A stretch of DNA of 64,000 nucleotides from Gammaproteobacteria bacterium 45_16_T64 (GTDB lineage: Bacteria; Pseudomonadota; Gammaproteobacteria; Pseudomonadales; Ketobacteraceae). Positions 54,846 through 62,703 of this stretch are shown here, piece after piece. The position numbers were made by a program, and so were the translations under genes. Each line of letters begins with the position of its first letter. Within the stretch, counting starts at the first letter, position 1. The stretch spans positions 1-64,000 of the forward strand of contig MABD01000056.1 in the NCBI GenBank assembly GCA_002162955.1, given 5' to 3'. Under the pieces are notes generated by a model. That model worked only from the letters and a program-made list of their open reading frames with translations. It was not told where the DNA came from and searched no databases.

Positions 54846-55794
54846 AACTAACCACCTTATTAGCAGTACCGCATTCACTACACGCCTTTGGGATATTTCC
54901 TGAATAGAGAGTCGCTAACACTGCACTCCGTTGCCTGGATATTTCAGAAACATTCTCTTTATTAAATATCTCAAAACCATCGTTGCTATCCTTTATCATA
55001 CAACAAGAACAAGCGGTGCCATTCGCCGCAACATATAATCCATTCTCTAGCCACGGACAAGTAGGTTTGGCAGAAGGTTGAGCATAAAGGTGTTGGTAGA
55101 ATCCTGGCACCGAGCCAGCCTTAGACAAATTGGATTGCATTGCAGGGGTATTTGCGAGTTGGTTAAATCGTGCGACATCCGATTTATTAGGTATTTGAGC
55201 TAACATCTCATCGTCATAATATTGAGTATAACAATTCATCCCATTTAATAGCTGCAGTGTTACGCCACCATCAAGGCCCAATCGACGATAAAACCCCGAA
55301 ATAGCGTCAAGCTGATCAACCGTTTTTTTGAGTACAGTGATCGAAAGCCCGATCTCCGGCAGCTGCTTCCTAGAAGCATCTCTAGTTTTAACAAGCGCCG
55401 CCAAGCCTCGCTCCACTCTTGATAATTTCCCACCACGAATCATCCTAAACATTACAGGATCGGCAGATTCCATGGACACCATGACTTTGTTAATACCATG
55501 GCTCAACAGCTGCTCTATATGTTCATCCGTAAATAAGCTACCGTTGGTAATCATCGAGATAAGTACATCAGGAAATTTTTTCCTCAACAAAGTAACCATG
55601 TCGAAGAAGTGTGGGTTCATCAGAGGCTCCCCTTCTCCTTGCAGTTCGACATGCTCTAAATGATCTACATTATCGATAATGGTTTGAAAGGTCTCTAATG
55701 ACATGTCTACTTGGGGAAGTGAACGACCGGCACAAAATCCACAGGTGTAATTACAGCGTGTTGTTGGCTCGATTTGCATAAACGGGGTATACAT
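54826..55794 (-). CDS. Radical SAM/SPASM domain protein
   Basis: The 322-residue protein has the radical SAM cluster motif CNYTCGFC (Cys14, Cys18, Cys21) close to the N-terminus, ELQGEGEPLMNP (about 54-65) for SAM binding, and a C-terminal SPASM-like Cys set (CPWLENG, CSCCMIKD, CSECG). SPASM enzymes modify peptides or proteins or make cofactors. No precursor-peptide gene was convincing nearby. Its 3' end overlaps a receiver-domain remnant, suggesting it arrived by insertion. The two sRNA-like repeats lie upstream on the same strand. Confidence 0.85.
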   Translation of the reverse strand: MYTPFMQIEPTTRCNYTCGFCAGRSLPQVDMSLETFQTIIDNVDHLEHVELQGEGEPLMNPHFFDMVTLLRKKFPDVLISMITNGSLFTDEHIEQLLSHGINKVMVSMESADPVMFRMIRGGKLSRVERGLAALVKTRDASRKQLPEIGLSITVLKKTVDQLDAISGFYRRLGLDGGVTLQLLNGMNCYTQYYDDEMLAQIPNKSDVARFNQLANTPAMQSNLSKAGSVPGFYQHLYAQPSAKPTCPWLENGLYVAANGTACSCCMIKDSNDGFEIFNKENVSEISRQRSAVLATLYSGNIPKACSECGTANKVVSYARNVG

Positions 55795-55907
55795 GGATAC
55801 AGGCTATCTCTATGGATCACGAAGTAAAGGTAGATACAGATCAAGAGGGTAGCATTTTTGGAATAACTAATTTGAAATAAAAATAGATAGGGTCATTCAG
55901 CATGCGA

Positions 55908-56223
55908 CGGGCTGCACAATTGCCAGCCCGGTCCCGCATACTCCAAATTCCTTCTTCGTCATCCATAACGAATATCCCTCATCACACACCTATGTATAGA
56001 ATACATAGTTTTCCTTGATATTATCCCAGCACTCACCGTGTGCAAATTGCCAGCAATCCATGACAGCAATGTCCTTATGGTCTCCAAATCCCTGGAAACG
56101 CATTAACTACTCCCTAACATCCTTTTACTTACATCCGTGTCGATACATCCCTATATCACTATCCTTTCACACAACATCCTGCTGCGTAGAGCAACATCCT
56201 TTGCTCTTGTCTCCTTGAGTACG
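55908..56223 (-). ncRNA. CsrB/RsmZ-type regulatory RNA candidate, copy A
   Basis: The minus strand from the predicted start near 56223 contains about 18 GGA motifs in 320 bases (AAGGAG, AAAGGATG, CAGGATG, AGGGATG, ACGGATG and others). Several sit in hairpin loops, for example AGAGCAA-AGGATG-TTGCTCT. The promoter (TTGAGC, 16 bp, TAAAGT) and a GacA-box-like site upstream are conserved in copy B. CAGGAUG loops are the hallmark of RNAs that sequester CsrA/RsmA. The 3' end is uncertain; a hairpin lies at 55908-55930 but no T tract follows. Confidence 0.7.
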
Positions 56224-56229
56224 GGGCCT

Positions 56230-56257
56230 ACTTTATCAATATTCTGACGCCGCTCAA
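56230..56257 (-). promoter_or_regulatory. sRNA copy A promoter
   Basis: TTGAGC (56257-56252) and TAAAGT (56235-56230) on the minus strand are spaced 16 bp and are identical in copy B. They lie about 130 bp downstream of the GacA-box-like site. Confidence 0.6.
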
Positions 56258-56381
56258 TAGGGTGGTAATATCCCCACACGCTCCTACAAGCCAGAGAAAC
56301 CGAATATATTGTTATATATCAATAATTTATATATTTATCGAGAGTTTTTCCTACACATATTGCGCAAAAGGATGACACGAT

Positions 56382-56399
56382 TGTGAGATATCTCTTACA
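56382..56399. promoter_or_regulatory. GacA/UvrY-box-like site, copy A
   Basis: TGTGAG-ATATCT-CTTACA matches the TGTAAG-N6-CTTACA upstream activating sequence of Gac-controlled sRNA genes at 11 of 12 defined bases. Its centre is about 167 bp before the predicted sRNA start, the same distance as in copy B. Confidence 0.7.
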
Positions 56400-56649
56400 A
56401 ACAAAATAGCCAATCTCTCACACCGTAAAATTGGCTTCTGGTGAATTCCATTCACTCACGCAACAACAGAGCCACTACCGTAAAGCCGTTACCGAATTAA
56501 TCTCTACGAGGAAGGGGTTCCGTACCGTCAGGCGCTCTATCTCCTTCACATTCAATGAACGAGTTACCTAGATTTAGCAATAGCTGGGTATTCAAAAGAA
56601 AAGCACGGAATAACATCAGGGGAAAGTAAAACGACACATATAGAATGCG

Positions 56650-56969
56650 ACGGGCCGCACAACTGCCAGCCCAGCCTCGCATACTCCAAATTCCTTCTTC
56701 GTCATCCATAACGAATATCCCTCATCACACACCTATGTATAGAATACATAGTTTTCCTTGATAATATCCTCGCACTCACCGTGTGCAAATTGCCAGCAAT
56801 CCCTAGCAGCAATGTCCTTATGGCCTCCAAATCCCTGGAAACGCACTTACCACTCCTAAAACATCCTGTTTTATTACTTCCGTGTCGATATATCCCTATA
56901 TCACTATCCTTTCAACACAACATCCTGTTGTGCAGAGCAACATCCTTTGCTCTTGTCTCCTTGAGTACG
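56650..56969 (-). ncRNA. CsrB/RsmZ-type regulatory RNA candidate, copy B
   Basis: The predicted minus-strand transcript starts near 56969 and contains 18 GGA motifs. Hairpins presenting them include AGAGCAA-AGGATG-TTGCTCT, CACAAC-AGGAT-GTTGTG, GATATA-GGGA-TATATC and AAAAC-AGGAT-GTTTT. Compensated differences from copy A in the stems (for example CGCAGC versus GCACAAC) with conserved loops fit selection for CsrA/RsmA binding. Length (about 320 bases) is near that of CsrB (369). The 3' end was not resolved. Confidence 0.72.
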
Positions 56970-56975
56970 GAGCCT

Positions 56976-57003
56976 ACTTTATCGATATTCTGACGCCGCT
57001 CAA
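56976..57003 (-). promoter_or_regulatory. sRNA copy B promoter
   Basis: TTGAGC (57003-56998) and TAAAGT (56981-56976) on the minus strand, 16-bp spacer, identical to copy A. Confidence 0.6.
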
Positions 57004-57126
57004 TGGGGTAGAAATACCTTAATGCTACCCAGTGCCAAGCCAATTTTGTAATATCCTTATATATCAATCACTTAATGAAACAAGCAGAGATATTCCTACT
57101 ACTTTGGCGTAAATGGATGACAGTAT

Positions 57127-57144
57127 TGTGAGATATCTCTTACA
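57127..57144. promoter_or_regulatory. GacA/UvrY-box-like site, copy B
   Basis: TGTGAG-ATATCT-CTTACA, identical to the copy A site and one base from the TGTAAG-N6-CTTACA consensus. Centre about 167 bp before the predicted sRNA start. Confidence 0.7.
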
Positions 57145-57191
57145 TGAAAATAAGCCTTTATCTCACAACACTAAATTGGCGTAAGTCATGC

Positions 57192-57213
57192 CCCCCAGAC
57201 TGTTTTCTGGGGG
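57192..57213 (-). terminator. GC-rich hairpin after the AraC gene
   Basis: CCCCCAGA (57192-57199) pairs with TCTGGGGG (57206-57213) across a 6-base loop. It lies about 43 bp downstream of the AraC-type gene stop on that gene's strand. No T tract follows. Confidence 0.45.
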
Positions 57214-57255
57214 AGGCTATCTATATATTTCGGTTCATATAGCTAAATCCAAAGA

Positions 57256-58134
57256 CTAGCCCTGTTTTTCCTTAAGACCTGCCCGATACTCTTTACGCCA
57301 AGCCACCGGCGTTACTCCAATTTGATCTTTAAACACTTTAGCAAACGCCATATCAGACACATAGCCCACTGCTTCGGCAATATCCGCAACAGGCTGCTGC
57401 GAATATCGCAATAGATCCGAGGCAACCCTTATTCTTACCGTGGTTAAATACTGAAACATCGTTTGCCCAACCATCTCTTTAAATCGTCGTGCAAATGCGG
57501 CTCTCGACATAGCGACCTTGGACGCTAATAATTCTAGCGTCCAATGTGTATCAGGATGCTTATGCATTAACGTTAACGCTTGTCCTATTTGTGGATCAAA
57601 TAGCGCTGCAATAAAATTATGAGAACCCTCTTTATGAATATGAAAACGAATTAATTCCACAAGCACCACTTCGGTTAATTTGTTAACCACGACCATCGCA
57701 CCCGGTGTTTGAGAATTGTACTCCGAACTCAGGTGCTCTAAGGTGGTTTTTAGCCAGGGAAGACTCGAGATTTCATCTGATCTCAATATTAATATTGGCG
57801 GGATCGCATCATCGAGCGGCGACGGTATAGGGTCCCTAAAACTGAAATAACCACATAGCAGATGGGTTGAAGCAGCATCCTCATTCTCGCCAAGGCCACC
57901 CTTGGAACTCGATAGAACATGCGGACCTCCCCGACCTACAAATGCTAAGTCACCCGGACCCAACAAAAAATTCTCACCCGCAAACTCAATCCAACATCTC
58001 CCTCCGCGCACGTAGTGAAAAGCCGCAGAGAACGCCATATTTTCGACTAGTTTCCAGGGTGGGTCGAGCTTGTCGCAAAAGTACACACTACCTTTGGCTT
58101 TTATGCTCGAAAGTATTTCAGATAATACCGGCAT
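57256..58134 (-). CDS. AraC family regulator with cupin-like N-terminal domain
   Basis: The 292-residue protein has a cupin-type AraC-binding domain (about 1-170, HYVRGGRCWIEFAGENFLLGPGDL-like core) and a C-terminal double HTH (about 190-285): LASKVAMSRAAFARRFKEMVG and YVSDMAFAKVFKDQIGVTPVAWRKEY. This layout matches the AraC_binding_2 regulators, many of which control detoxification or cofactor enzymes. It is divergent from grxC with a 111-bp gap, so the redox genes are candidate targets. Confidence 0.9.
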   Translation of the reverse strand: MPVLSEILSSIKAKGSVYFCDKLDPPWKLVENMAFSAAFHYVRGGRCWIEFAGENFLLGPGDLAFVGRGGPHVLSSSKGGLGENEDAASTHLLCGYFSFRDPIPSPLDDAIPPILILRSDEISSLPWLKTTLEHLSSEYNSQTPGAMVVVNKLTEVVLVELIRFHIHKEGSHNFIAALFDPQIGQALTLMHKHPDTHWTLELLASKVAMSRAAFARRFKEMVGQTMFQYLTTVRIRVASDLLRYSQQPVADIAEAVGYVSDMAFAKVFKDQIGVTPVAWRKEYRAGLKEKQG

Positions 58135-58245
58135 GAGACGATCTCACTATTAATAACGACGATTGATTATAGATCGTATTTATTCAGATGCATATCATAC
58201 TCTCATCGACTCACTACCCAGCCCTTAGCGATAACGGAGAACCTG

Positions 58246-58482
58246 ATGACTGTTGATATCTATACAACCCAAACATGTCCCTATTGCGTTGCAGCAAAAG
58301 CATTGCTGATTAGCAAAGGAATCACCTACCGCGAACACGACGTCAATGGGAGCCAAGCACTAAGGGCACTATTGATAGAAGACACCGGTCGCCGTACCGT
58401 TCCACAAATCTATATGGACGATACACATATTGGTGGATTCACCGACTTAGAGCATTACTTCCAACAACAAACCACCCATTAA
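58246..58482 (+). CDS. grxC: Glutaredoxin 3
   Basis: The 78-residue protein has the dithiol active site CPYC (residues 11-14) in TTQTCPYCVAAKALL, the TVPQIYMDDTHIGG block with the cis-Pro, and normal GrxC length. It reduces disulfides with glutathione in the cytoplasm. GGAG lies about 10 bp before the ATG. It starts a co-directional redox set with the YHS protein, msrB and a hydrolase. Confidence 0.92.
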   Translation: MTVDIYTTQTCPYCVAAKALLISKGITYREHDVNGSQALRALLIEDTGRRTVPQIYMDDTHIGGFTDLEHYFQQQTTH

Positions 58483-58507
58483 TCTACCCCTAACGAGGAT
58501 AAATACC

Positions 58508-58963
58508 ATGAAAATCAAACAGTTGTTAATAGCCATCACAACAGCACTGGCTCTACTATCGGGGGGCGTATCGGCGGCAGATCACTCAACGATTGCCATC
58601 GCGGTGGGTGGCTACGACCTAGTATCATACCAACAAAAAAACGGCCCCACCCGAGGTAATGGTCACAACCTAACCATCTATCAAGACAACATCTACGCGT
58701 TTAGTAATGCAGAGAACAAATCAACATTCGACACAAACCCCAGTAAGTATTTACCTGCCTATGGCGGTTTCTGTGCCTATGGCGCATCCCTTGGCAAGAA
58801 ATTCTACGGTGACCCCAACGTTTATTCCGTGGTTGATGGAAGTCTTTATCTAAATCTTGATAAAAAAGTCCAATCGCTTTGGAATAAAGATATAAGTGGT
58901 AATATTGCTGAAGCAGATTCGCTGTGGCGTTCGATTAAATATGTACCCGCTGCCGAACTATAA
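58508..58963 (+). CDS. Exported YHS-domain protein
   Basis: The 151-residue protein has a signal peptide ending GVSA and a YHS-family domain: VGGYDLVSYQQKNGPTRGN (about 34-52), YAFSNAENKSTFDTNPSKYLP and AYGGFCAYGASLGKKF. YHS-domain proteins are predicted to bind metals; this periplasmic type is common in marine proteobacteria but uncharacterised. It lies 25 bp after grxC. Confidence 0.85.
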   Translation: MKIKQLLIAITTALALLSGGVSAADHSTIAIAVGGYDLVSYQQKNGPTRGNGHNLTIYQDNIYAFSNAENKSTFDTNPSKYLPAYGGFCAYGASLGKKFYGDPNVYSVVDGSLYLNLDKKVQSLWNKDISGNIAEADSLWRSIKYVPAAEL

Positions 58964-59039
58964 TTGATAACGTGCAGGTCACTAGAGAGTAATACACAAA
59001 CATGTACACTCTCTAGTCAAATGACATTGAGGAATTACC

Positions 59040-59423
59040 GTGACAACTTATAACAAACTTACCCCACAAGAAAGCCACGTCATTATTGATAAGGGTACTG
59101 AGCGCCCTTTTACTGGCGAGTATGATGAGTTTTTTGAAGGTGGCACCTATAATTGTCGACAGTGTGATGCGCCTCTTTACCGCTCAGAAGACAAATTCCC
59201 CTCACGTTGTGGGTGGCCAAGTTTCGATGACGAAATTACAGACGCTGTGACACATAAGATAGATGCAGATGGCCAGCGCACGGAAATACTCTGCGCACAA
59301 TGTGATGGACATCTAGGGCATGTATTTGCCGGAGAAAGGTTAACCGAAAAGAACGTTAGACATTGCGTAAATTCAATCTCCATGAAATTTGTCGGCACCG
59401 ACGAGTTAACGAAAAGCCAATAA
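59040..59423 (+). CDS. msrB: Peptide-methionine (R)-S-oxide reductase
   Basis: The gene starts with GTG at 59040 preceded by GAGGA. The 127-residue product has the zinc-binding CxxC pairs (CRQCDAP and [12 protein letters not shown]), the substrate-binding GWPSFDDE and the catalytic Cys in [11 protein letters not shown] near residue 112. It reduces the R epimer of methionine sulfoxide, probably with thioredoxin. It lies in the redox set between the YHS and hydrolase genes. Confidence 0.93.
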   Translation: MTTYNKLTPQESHVIIDKGTERPFTGEYDEFFEGGTYNCRQCDAPLYRSEDKFPSRCGWPSFDDEITDAVTHKIDADGQRTEILCAQCDGHLGHVFAGERLTEKNVRHCVNSISMKFVGTDELTKSQ

Positions 59424-59434
59424 AGAGGAATATC

Positions 59435-60211
59435 ATGAGCAAACGCCGTATTAAGCTGGAGTTTCAGGGTACCGATGGGTTAAACATCGCAGGACTATTA
59501 GAAACACCTGATACCGACCCACAAGCCTTTGCGTTGTTTGCCCATTGCTTTACCTGTGGCAAAGATATCGCCGCCGCGTCAAGAATCGCTCGCGCCTTAG
59601 TATCGAAAGGCTACGCGGTACTGCGTTTTGACTTTACTGGGTTAGGGAATAGTGACGGTGATTTCGCTAATTCCAATTTTTCATCCAACATTCAGGATTT
59701 AGTATACGCTGCAGATTATCTACGGAAGCAGTATTCCGCACCGTCACTGATCATTGGTCATAGTCTTGGGGGCGCAGCGGTGCTCGCCGCGGCAAAATCG
59801 ATCCCCGAAGTACTCGCAGTGGTCACCATTGGGGCACCTTCCGACCCACACCATGTCATCAAGCAATTCTCCTGTGACATCGATAAAATCGAAACAGAAG
59901 GGCAAGCCGAGGTCAGTTTAGCCGGAAGGCCTTTTACCATTAAAAAACAGTTTCTTGATGACCTAGCACATCATGATCAGGAGCAAAGCATCAGCAGCCT
60001 TAAAAAAGCACTGCTGGTATTCCACTCCCCGATTGATCAAACCGTGTCAATAAACGAAGCCGAGAAGATATACCGTAACGCCAAACACCCAAAAAGTTTT
60101 ATCAGTTTGGACGATGCGGATCATTTACTATCTAAAGCAGCAGATTCTGAATACGTCGCGACTACCATTGCGGCATGGGCCTCACGTTATATCACGTCTC
60201 CACCACAATAG
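59435..60211 (+). CDS. Alpha/beta hydrolase (OsmC-fusion family type)
   Basis: The ATG at 59435 follows AAGAGGAA and lies 11 bp after msrB. The 258-residue product matches the hydrolase half of bifunctional alpha/beta hydrolase-OsmC proteins: [22 protein letters not shown] (about 31-52), [14 protein letters not shown] and the nucleophile elbow GHSLGGAA (about 107-114). The catalytic Asp and His lie in FHSPIDQTV and DADHLL. The OsmC half is absent. Its 3' end overlaps the convergent kinase gene by 20 bp. Confidence 0.87.
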   Translation: MSKRRIKLEFQGTDGLNIAGLLETPDTDPQAFALFAHCFTCGKDIAAASRIARALVSKGYAVLRFDFTGLGNSDGDFANSNFSSNIQDLVYAADYLRKQYSAPSLIIGHSLGGAAVLAAAKSIPEVLAVVTIGAPSDPHHVIKQFSCDIDKIETEGQAEVSLAGRPFTIKKQFLDDLAHHDQEQSISSLKKALLVFHSPIDQTVSINEAEKIYRNAKHPKSFISLDDADHLLSKAADSEYVATTIAAWASRYITSPPQ

Positions 60212-60701
60212 TACCATTGAGCTCCTCGTTTTTCGGCGGTTCAAAGGAGACTTCTACATGTGCGAATATATCAGGTGTAACCTCTAGTGAGTATGTTAGG
60301 CCCTGCTCATGGTTGCGATCGAATACCCGCTGTTGGCGTACTTCTGGATCACAAGTCACATAATGAAGCTGAAATCCAACACGACTCTCGGTTGCCTTAT
60401 GTCGAACAAAATCCCTCTGCTCTTTATTCGCCGCTGCACCATCCAATACAATAGAGATACCTTGATCCAGTAGCTGTTGGCAAATACGCCAGATATGATC
60501 CCTACAACGTTCGTATTTTTCCCCTGCCCAAGCGCCAACCACCGACATGGGTTCACTAAGCAAGCCTTCCGGTGCGTCAGGTACAAATAACTCGCTTAAC
60601 CATTCATCTTCGGAAAAACGAATAGCATTATGCGTAGCGGCAATTTCATGAGCATACGTTGTTTTCCCGGCCCCTATTGGACCACAAATTAGGTGTATCA
60701 T
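60192..60701 (-). CDS. P-loop kinase (AAA_33/PNK-like)
   Basis: The 169-residue protein follows AGGAGA and has a Walker [12 protein letters not shown] (7-17), a Walker-B-like [15 protein letters not shown] and an arginine-rich lid ([14 protein letters not shown]), typical of small nucleotide/RNA-type or metabolite kinases. It lies 53 bp after the Thg1-like gene in the same direction and may be a third member of an RNA-repair unit. The substrate is unknown. Confidence 0.78.
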   Translation of the reverse strand: MIHLICGPIGAGKTTYAHEIAATHNAIRFSEDEWLSELFVPDAPEGLLSEPMSVVGAWAGEKYERCRDHIWRICQQLLDQGISIVLDGAAANKEQRDFVRHKATESRVGFQLHYVTCDPEVRQQRVFDRNHEQGLTYSLEVTPDIFAHVEVSFEPPKNEELNGTIVVET

Positions 60702-60754
60702 CTTATCTCCTTATTATGATGGCTTTCTAATCATTTCTGCCTCATCAATCTTGC

Positions 60755-61549
60755 CTAGTTACCTTGCCTCATAGAGTGAAGGTAACTAGGCACATTTGAC
60801 AGGATACTGCCAATAAAATCGCTGTATTGATCTTTCATTGGAAGGTCCAGATCAACTTTGAGGCGCTTTCTTTGGGCTTTCACTGCCTGCCCTGTTTTAG
60901 GGTTAACAGCATCCTTTTCATAAGTCTCCCAATAGACCCCCATACCCCGCTTTTGCCAACTCGGTAGATCATTGAAATTTATGCCTTTTTGAAACAGAAA
61001 TTCGTTCTTTTCCGCAACTGACATTTTAGTAAAGGTCGCCGCTGAGGCTCTTGGTGTCTCACCCTCTTTTCGTAAACTCCAATAACAGTGAGCATTCAGT
61101 GCATTTCGATGCGCATCTTCGTTCCTCCATCGAAAATAATCGGTCACTAACTGTCGATTCGGTAACTGACAGATTCGGCTGTCGAACACACCTAGATCAC
61201 CAAGCAATAGACTAAATTTAGCGCTCGCCTCTCCCGCTAGAACAGAATTAAGTTTTCGCTCTTTTCGTTCAAACGTATTTTCATTTAGATCAAGAAGCAG
61301 TGAAATCTCATCGCTCTGCGTGTAGCCATAGAGTACATTGAATCCGCACTGCATCAAGTGTTTCACCGTTTCGACCATCATATCCCTAAACCTAATGTCA
61401 TAGGGTGCATCAAACTTATGCTTATCCTTCGTTAAGGTTGTAAAACATCGCCCATCAATACGTGCCACCATGTATATTCCTGGTAACACGCTGTGATCAT
61501 GTGCAGTTTCGAATACCCGCATTTTCTTATCTAATTCATCAAACTTCAT
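60755..61549 (-). CDS. Thg1-like protein, 3'-5' RNA polymerase family
   Basis: The 264-residue protein matches the Thg1 superfamily: MVARIDGRCFTTLTK with metal ligand Asp32, YGYTQSDEISLLL with Asp80 and Glu81, FSLLLGDLGVFDSRICQLPN and the HRNALNAHCYW block related to the eukaryotic HINNLYNTVFW signature. Bacterial relatives add nucleotides 3' to 5' to repair 5'-truncated tRNAs rather than adding the tRNA-His G-1. Its start overlaps the PNK-like gene by 11 bp and it shares strand with four tRNAs upstream, including tRNA-His. Confidence 0.92.
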   Translation of the reverse strand: MKFDELDKKMRVFETAHDHSVLPGIYMVARIDGRCFTTLTKDKHKFDAPYDIRFRDMMVETVKHLMQCGFNVLYGYTQSDEISLLLDLNENTFERKERKLNSVLAGEASAKFSLLLGDLGVFDSRICQLPNRQLVTDYFRWRNEDAHRNALNAHCYWSLRKEGETPRASAATFTKMSVAEKNEFLFQKGINFNDLPSWQKRGMGVYWETYEKDAVNPKTGQAVKAQRKRLKVDLDLPMKDQYSDFIGSILSNVPSYLHSMRQGN

Positions 61550-61985
61550 CTATCCACTCCTTTATTATGAAGCGAGATTCCTTCATCGCCACATAGTACA
61601 ACCGATCAAAACCCTCCGCGTATTTCGGTAGCTCCAATTTATTGTAGGTTCCTCGCACCCCTACATCAGGAATACGGCATTTTCCATCTCGTTTTGAATT
61701 TCGCTCAAGACATTCATTGAGCGAAGACTGAAAGTAGTATCCTACGACATCAAACCTATTCGCCCTAAACTTACGAATATACGACTCTCTATTCGCTATT
61801 GTAGGATTTGTATTATCAATGACACATGGCTGTTTCGACGCCAAACATGCATCAATAAGCAGTGATTCGCGATGCCGCGTCCTCAACATATCCATACTTA
61901 AGCGAATATGAGTCCGATAGAATTCGTTGAGATAAAAAGACGTTTTTCCGCTTGCTTGGAGCCCTACAAATATCACACCATCCAT
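61539..61985 (-). CDS. PNK-like P-loop kinase
   Basis: The 148-residue protein has Walker A GLQASGKTSF (7-16), a SMDMLRTRHR segment, VIDNTNPTIANRESYI (the Asn/Thr block of T4-PNK-like kinases) and an Arg-containing lid. It is probably a 5'-polynucleotide or tRNA-end kinase. The overlap with the Thg1-like gene (11 bp) links 5' phosphate restoration with 3'-5' addition in one operon. A terminator/antiterminator-like leader lies about 115 bp upstream. Confidence 0.8.
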   Translation of the reverse strand: MDGVIFVGLQASGKTSFYLNEFYRTHIRLSMDMLRTRHRESLLIDACLASKQPCVIDNTNPTIANRESYIRKFRANRFDVVGYYFQSSLNECLERNSKRDGKCRIPDVGVRGTYNKLELPKYAEGFDRLYYVAMKESRFIIKEWIDEV

Positions 61986-62099
61986 GTTCCATTAATCTCT
62001 CTTTTAATTTCAACTAATTGATTTATCTGCGATCTTTCTTTCGCTGCATTGCCAGTGATAATTACCCCATCTGTCTGGAAACCAAAATTTTCAGACAAT

Positions 62100-62133
62100 A
62101 AAAAAGCCCTCGCAGTCAGACTGGGAGAGCTTT
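62100..62133 (-). terminator. Terminator in leader of the PNK-Thg1 operon
   Basis: On the minus strand AAGC-CTC-CAGT pairs with ACTG-GAG-GCTT (two mismatches) and is followed by six T, then ATT. Its 5' arm CTCTCCCAG can instead pair with an upstream CTGGGAGAG (62172-62180 on the plus strand as CTCTCCCAG), so an antiterminator may form. It lies 115 bp before the PNK-like ATG. Confidence 0.6.
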
Positions 62134-62156
62134 CTTAGTGATTGGGCTTAATCATT

Positions 62157-62237
62157 TCACGTAAGCAGCATCTCTCCCAGCCAAATATGCATTGACTGTC
62201 GGTGAATAACTGATGAATACGCGTTAATATTTTTCAT
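62157..62237 (-). CDS. Possible 26-residue leader peptide
   Basis: ATG at 62237 opens a frame MKNINAYSSVIHRQSM... ending LLT. It runs through the upstream arm of the antiterminator pairing, as in attenuators. There is no Shine-Dalgarno sequence, and a different frame across the same bases is also open, so translation is uncertain. Confidence 0.25.
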   Translation of the reverse strand: MKNINAYSSVIHRQSMHIWLGEMLLT

Positions 62238-62462
62238 GGGGCAATCATATAGATTTACAACAACACGTGTCAACTGAAAGCACCATGGATTTTCGTTAAG
62301 ATTGGTTAGATGTAGAGATAGTTCGTTCCGGTATATAGGAATATTTTTATTACCTTAACCTATGACTTTTTTTCGTTTAATAAATAATTCATGACAATAA
62401 AACGAGCAATCACCCAATATATTTCTATGGTTTTGAAAATACTGGAGCACTACTCTTGGCAT

Positions 62463-62477
62463 TGAGAATAATTATGC
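62463..62477 (+). promoter_or_regulatory. Fur-box-like 7-1-7 site
   Basis: TGAGAAT-A-ATTATGC matches the 7-1-7 Fur pattern TGATAAT-N-ATTATCA at 11 of 14 positions. It overlaps a possible -10 (TATGCT) and lies upstream of the predicted plus-strand sRNA. Confidence 0.4.
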
Positions 62478-62489
62478 TAAGCTATTCTC

Positions 62490-62647
62490 ATATCACTGAG
62501 GATATTTAGAAAACGTCACACTTAAGCGCATCACGTTATTCTTATTTATCAGAACTAACAATCATTTGACGCGCACGATTATGATCGGCAGATTAAGGCC
62601 GAACAATACTCATATTTAACCCGGCTTCGAAAGACGCCGGGTTTTTT
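62490..62647 (+). ncRNA. Probable small RNA with rho-independent terminator
   Basis: A strong plus-strand terminator (AACCCGGC 62618-62625, GCCGGGTT 62636-62643, then T4) ends here, but no plus-strand gene lies within 2.4 kb upstream. The simplest explanation is a short transcript starting in the AT-rich, Fur-box-like region near 62480. The sequence has no obvious open frame. The 5' end is a guess. Confidence 0.45.
62618..62647 (+). terminator. Rho-independent terminator
   Basis: Eight-base perfect stem, 10-base loop, GC-rich core and T tract on the plus strand only. It cannot serve the minus-strand phosphoesterase gene. Confidence 0.85.
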
Positions 62648-62703
62648 ATTGGTGTTTATAAATGCTAGTAAAATTATATAGTTATCATGCGAGTTGTCGG
62701 TCA

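Larger units (their letters stand above)
55903..56441. repeat. Direct repeat, copy A (~0.54 kb)
   Basis: This segment is repeated imperfectly at 56645-57183 in the same orientation. Long blocks are near identical (for example the 19-bp palindrome at 55990-56008 and the region around the sRNA promoter), while the GacA-box-to-promoter spacer is more diverged. The conservation pattern follows the regulatory RNA unit, not a reading frame. Confidence 0.85.
56645..57183. repeat. Direct repeat, copy B (~0.54 kb)
   Basis: Second copy of the repeat unit, separated from copy A by about 200 bp. It holds its own GacA-box-like site, promoter, GGA-rich region and the 19-bp palindrome (56733-56751). Confidence 0.85.
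61986..62703. other. Non-coding region with attenuator-like and sRNA-like elements
   Basis: No supported gene of normal size lies here. The minus strand holds a terminator (62100-62133) with a competing upstream pairing and a possible 26-codon leader. The plus strand holds a Fur-box-like site, an undefined transcript and a strong terminator ending at 62647. These are listed separately. Confidence 0.5.

Noticed and set aside
55990-56008. 19-bp palindrome CTATGTAT-AGA-ATACATAG as an sRNA terminator
   Set aside because: AT-rich stem, no T tract, and it lies in the middle of the GGA-rich region; it may be a structural element or protein site.
56497-56709. 70-residue frame starting MDDEEGIWSMR in repeat copy B as a peptide precursor for the radical SAM enzyme
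   Set aside because: The copy A frame (55841-55966) diverges completely after about 23 residues, changes are not biased to synonymous sites, and the shared part lies in the GGA-rich sRNA region.
55903-57183. Tandem repeat as an insertion sequence or MITE pair
   Set aside because: No transposase, terminal inverted repeats or target duplications were seen, and the conserved elements are regulatory.
60755-61549. Thg1-like protein as the enzyme adding G-1 to tRNA-His
   Set aside because: The nearby tRNA-His gene encodes G-1, so the bacterial enzyme is more likely a repair polymerase.
62152-62230. Alternative open frame ending RDAAYVK in the leader region as a gene
   Set aside because: It has no start codon with a ribosome-binding site and overlaps the antiterminator segment.
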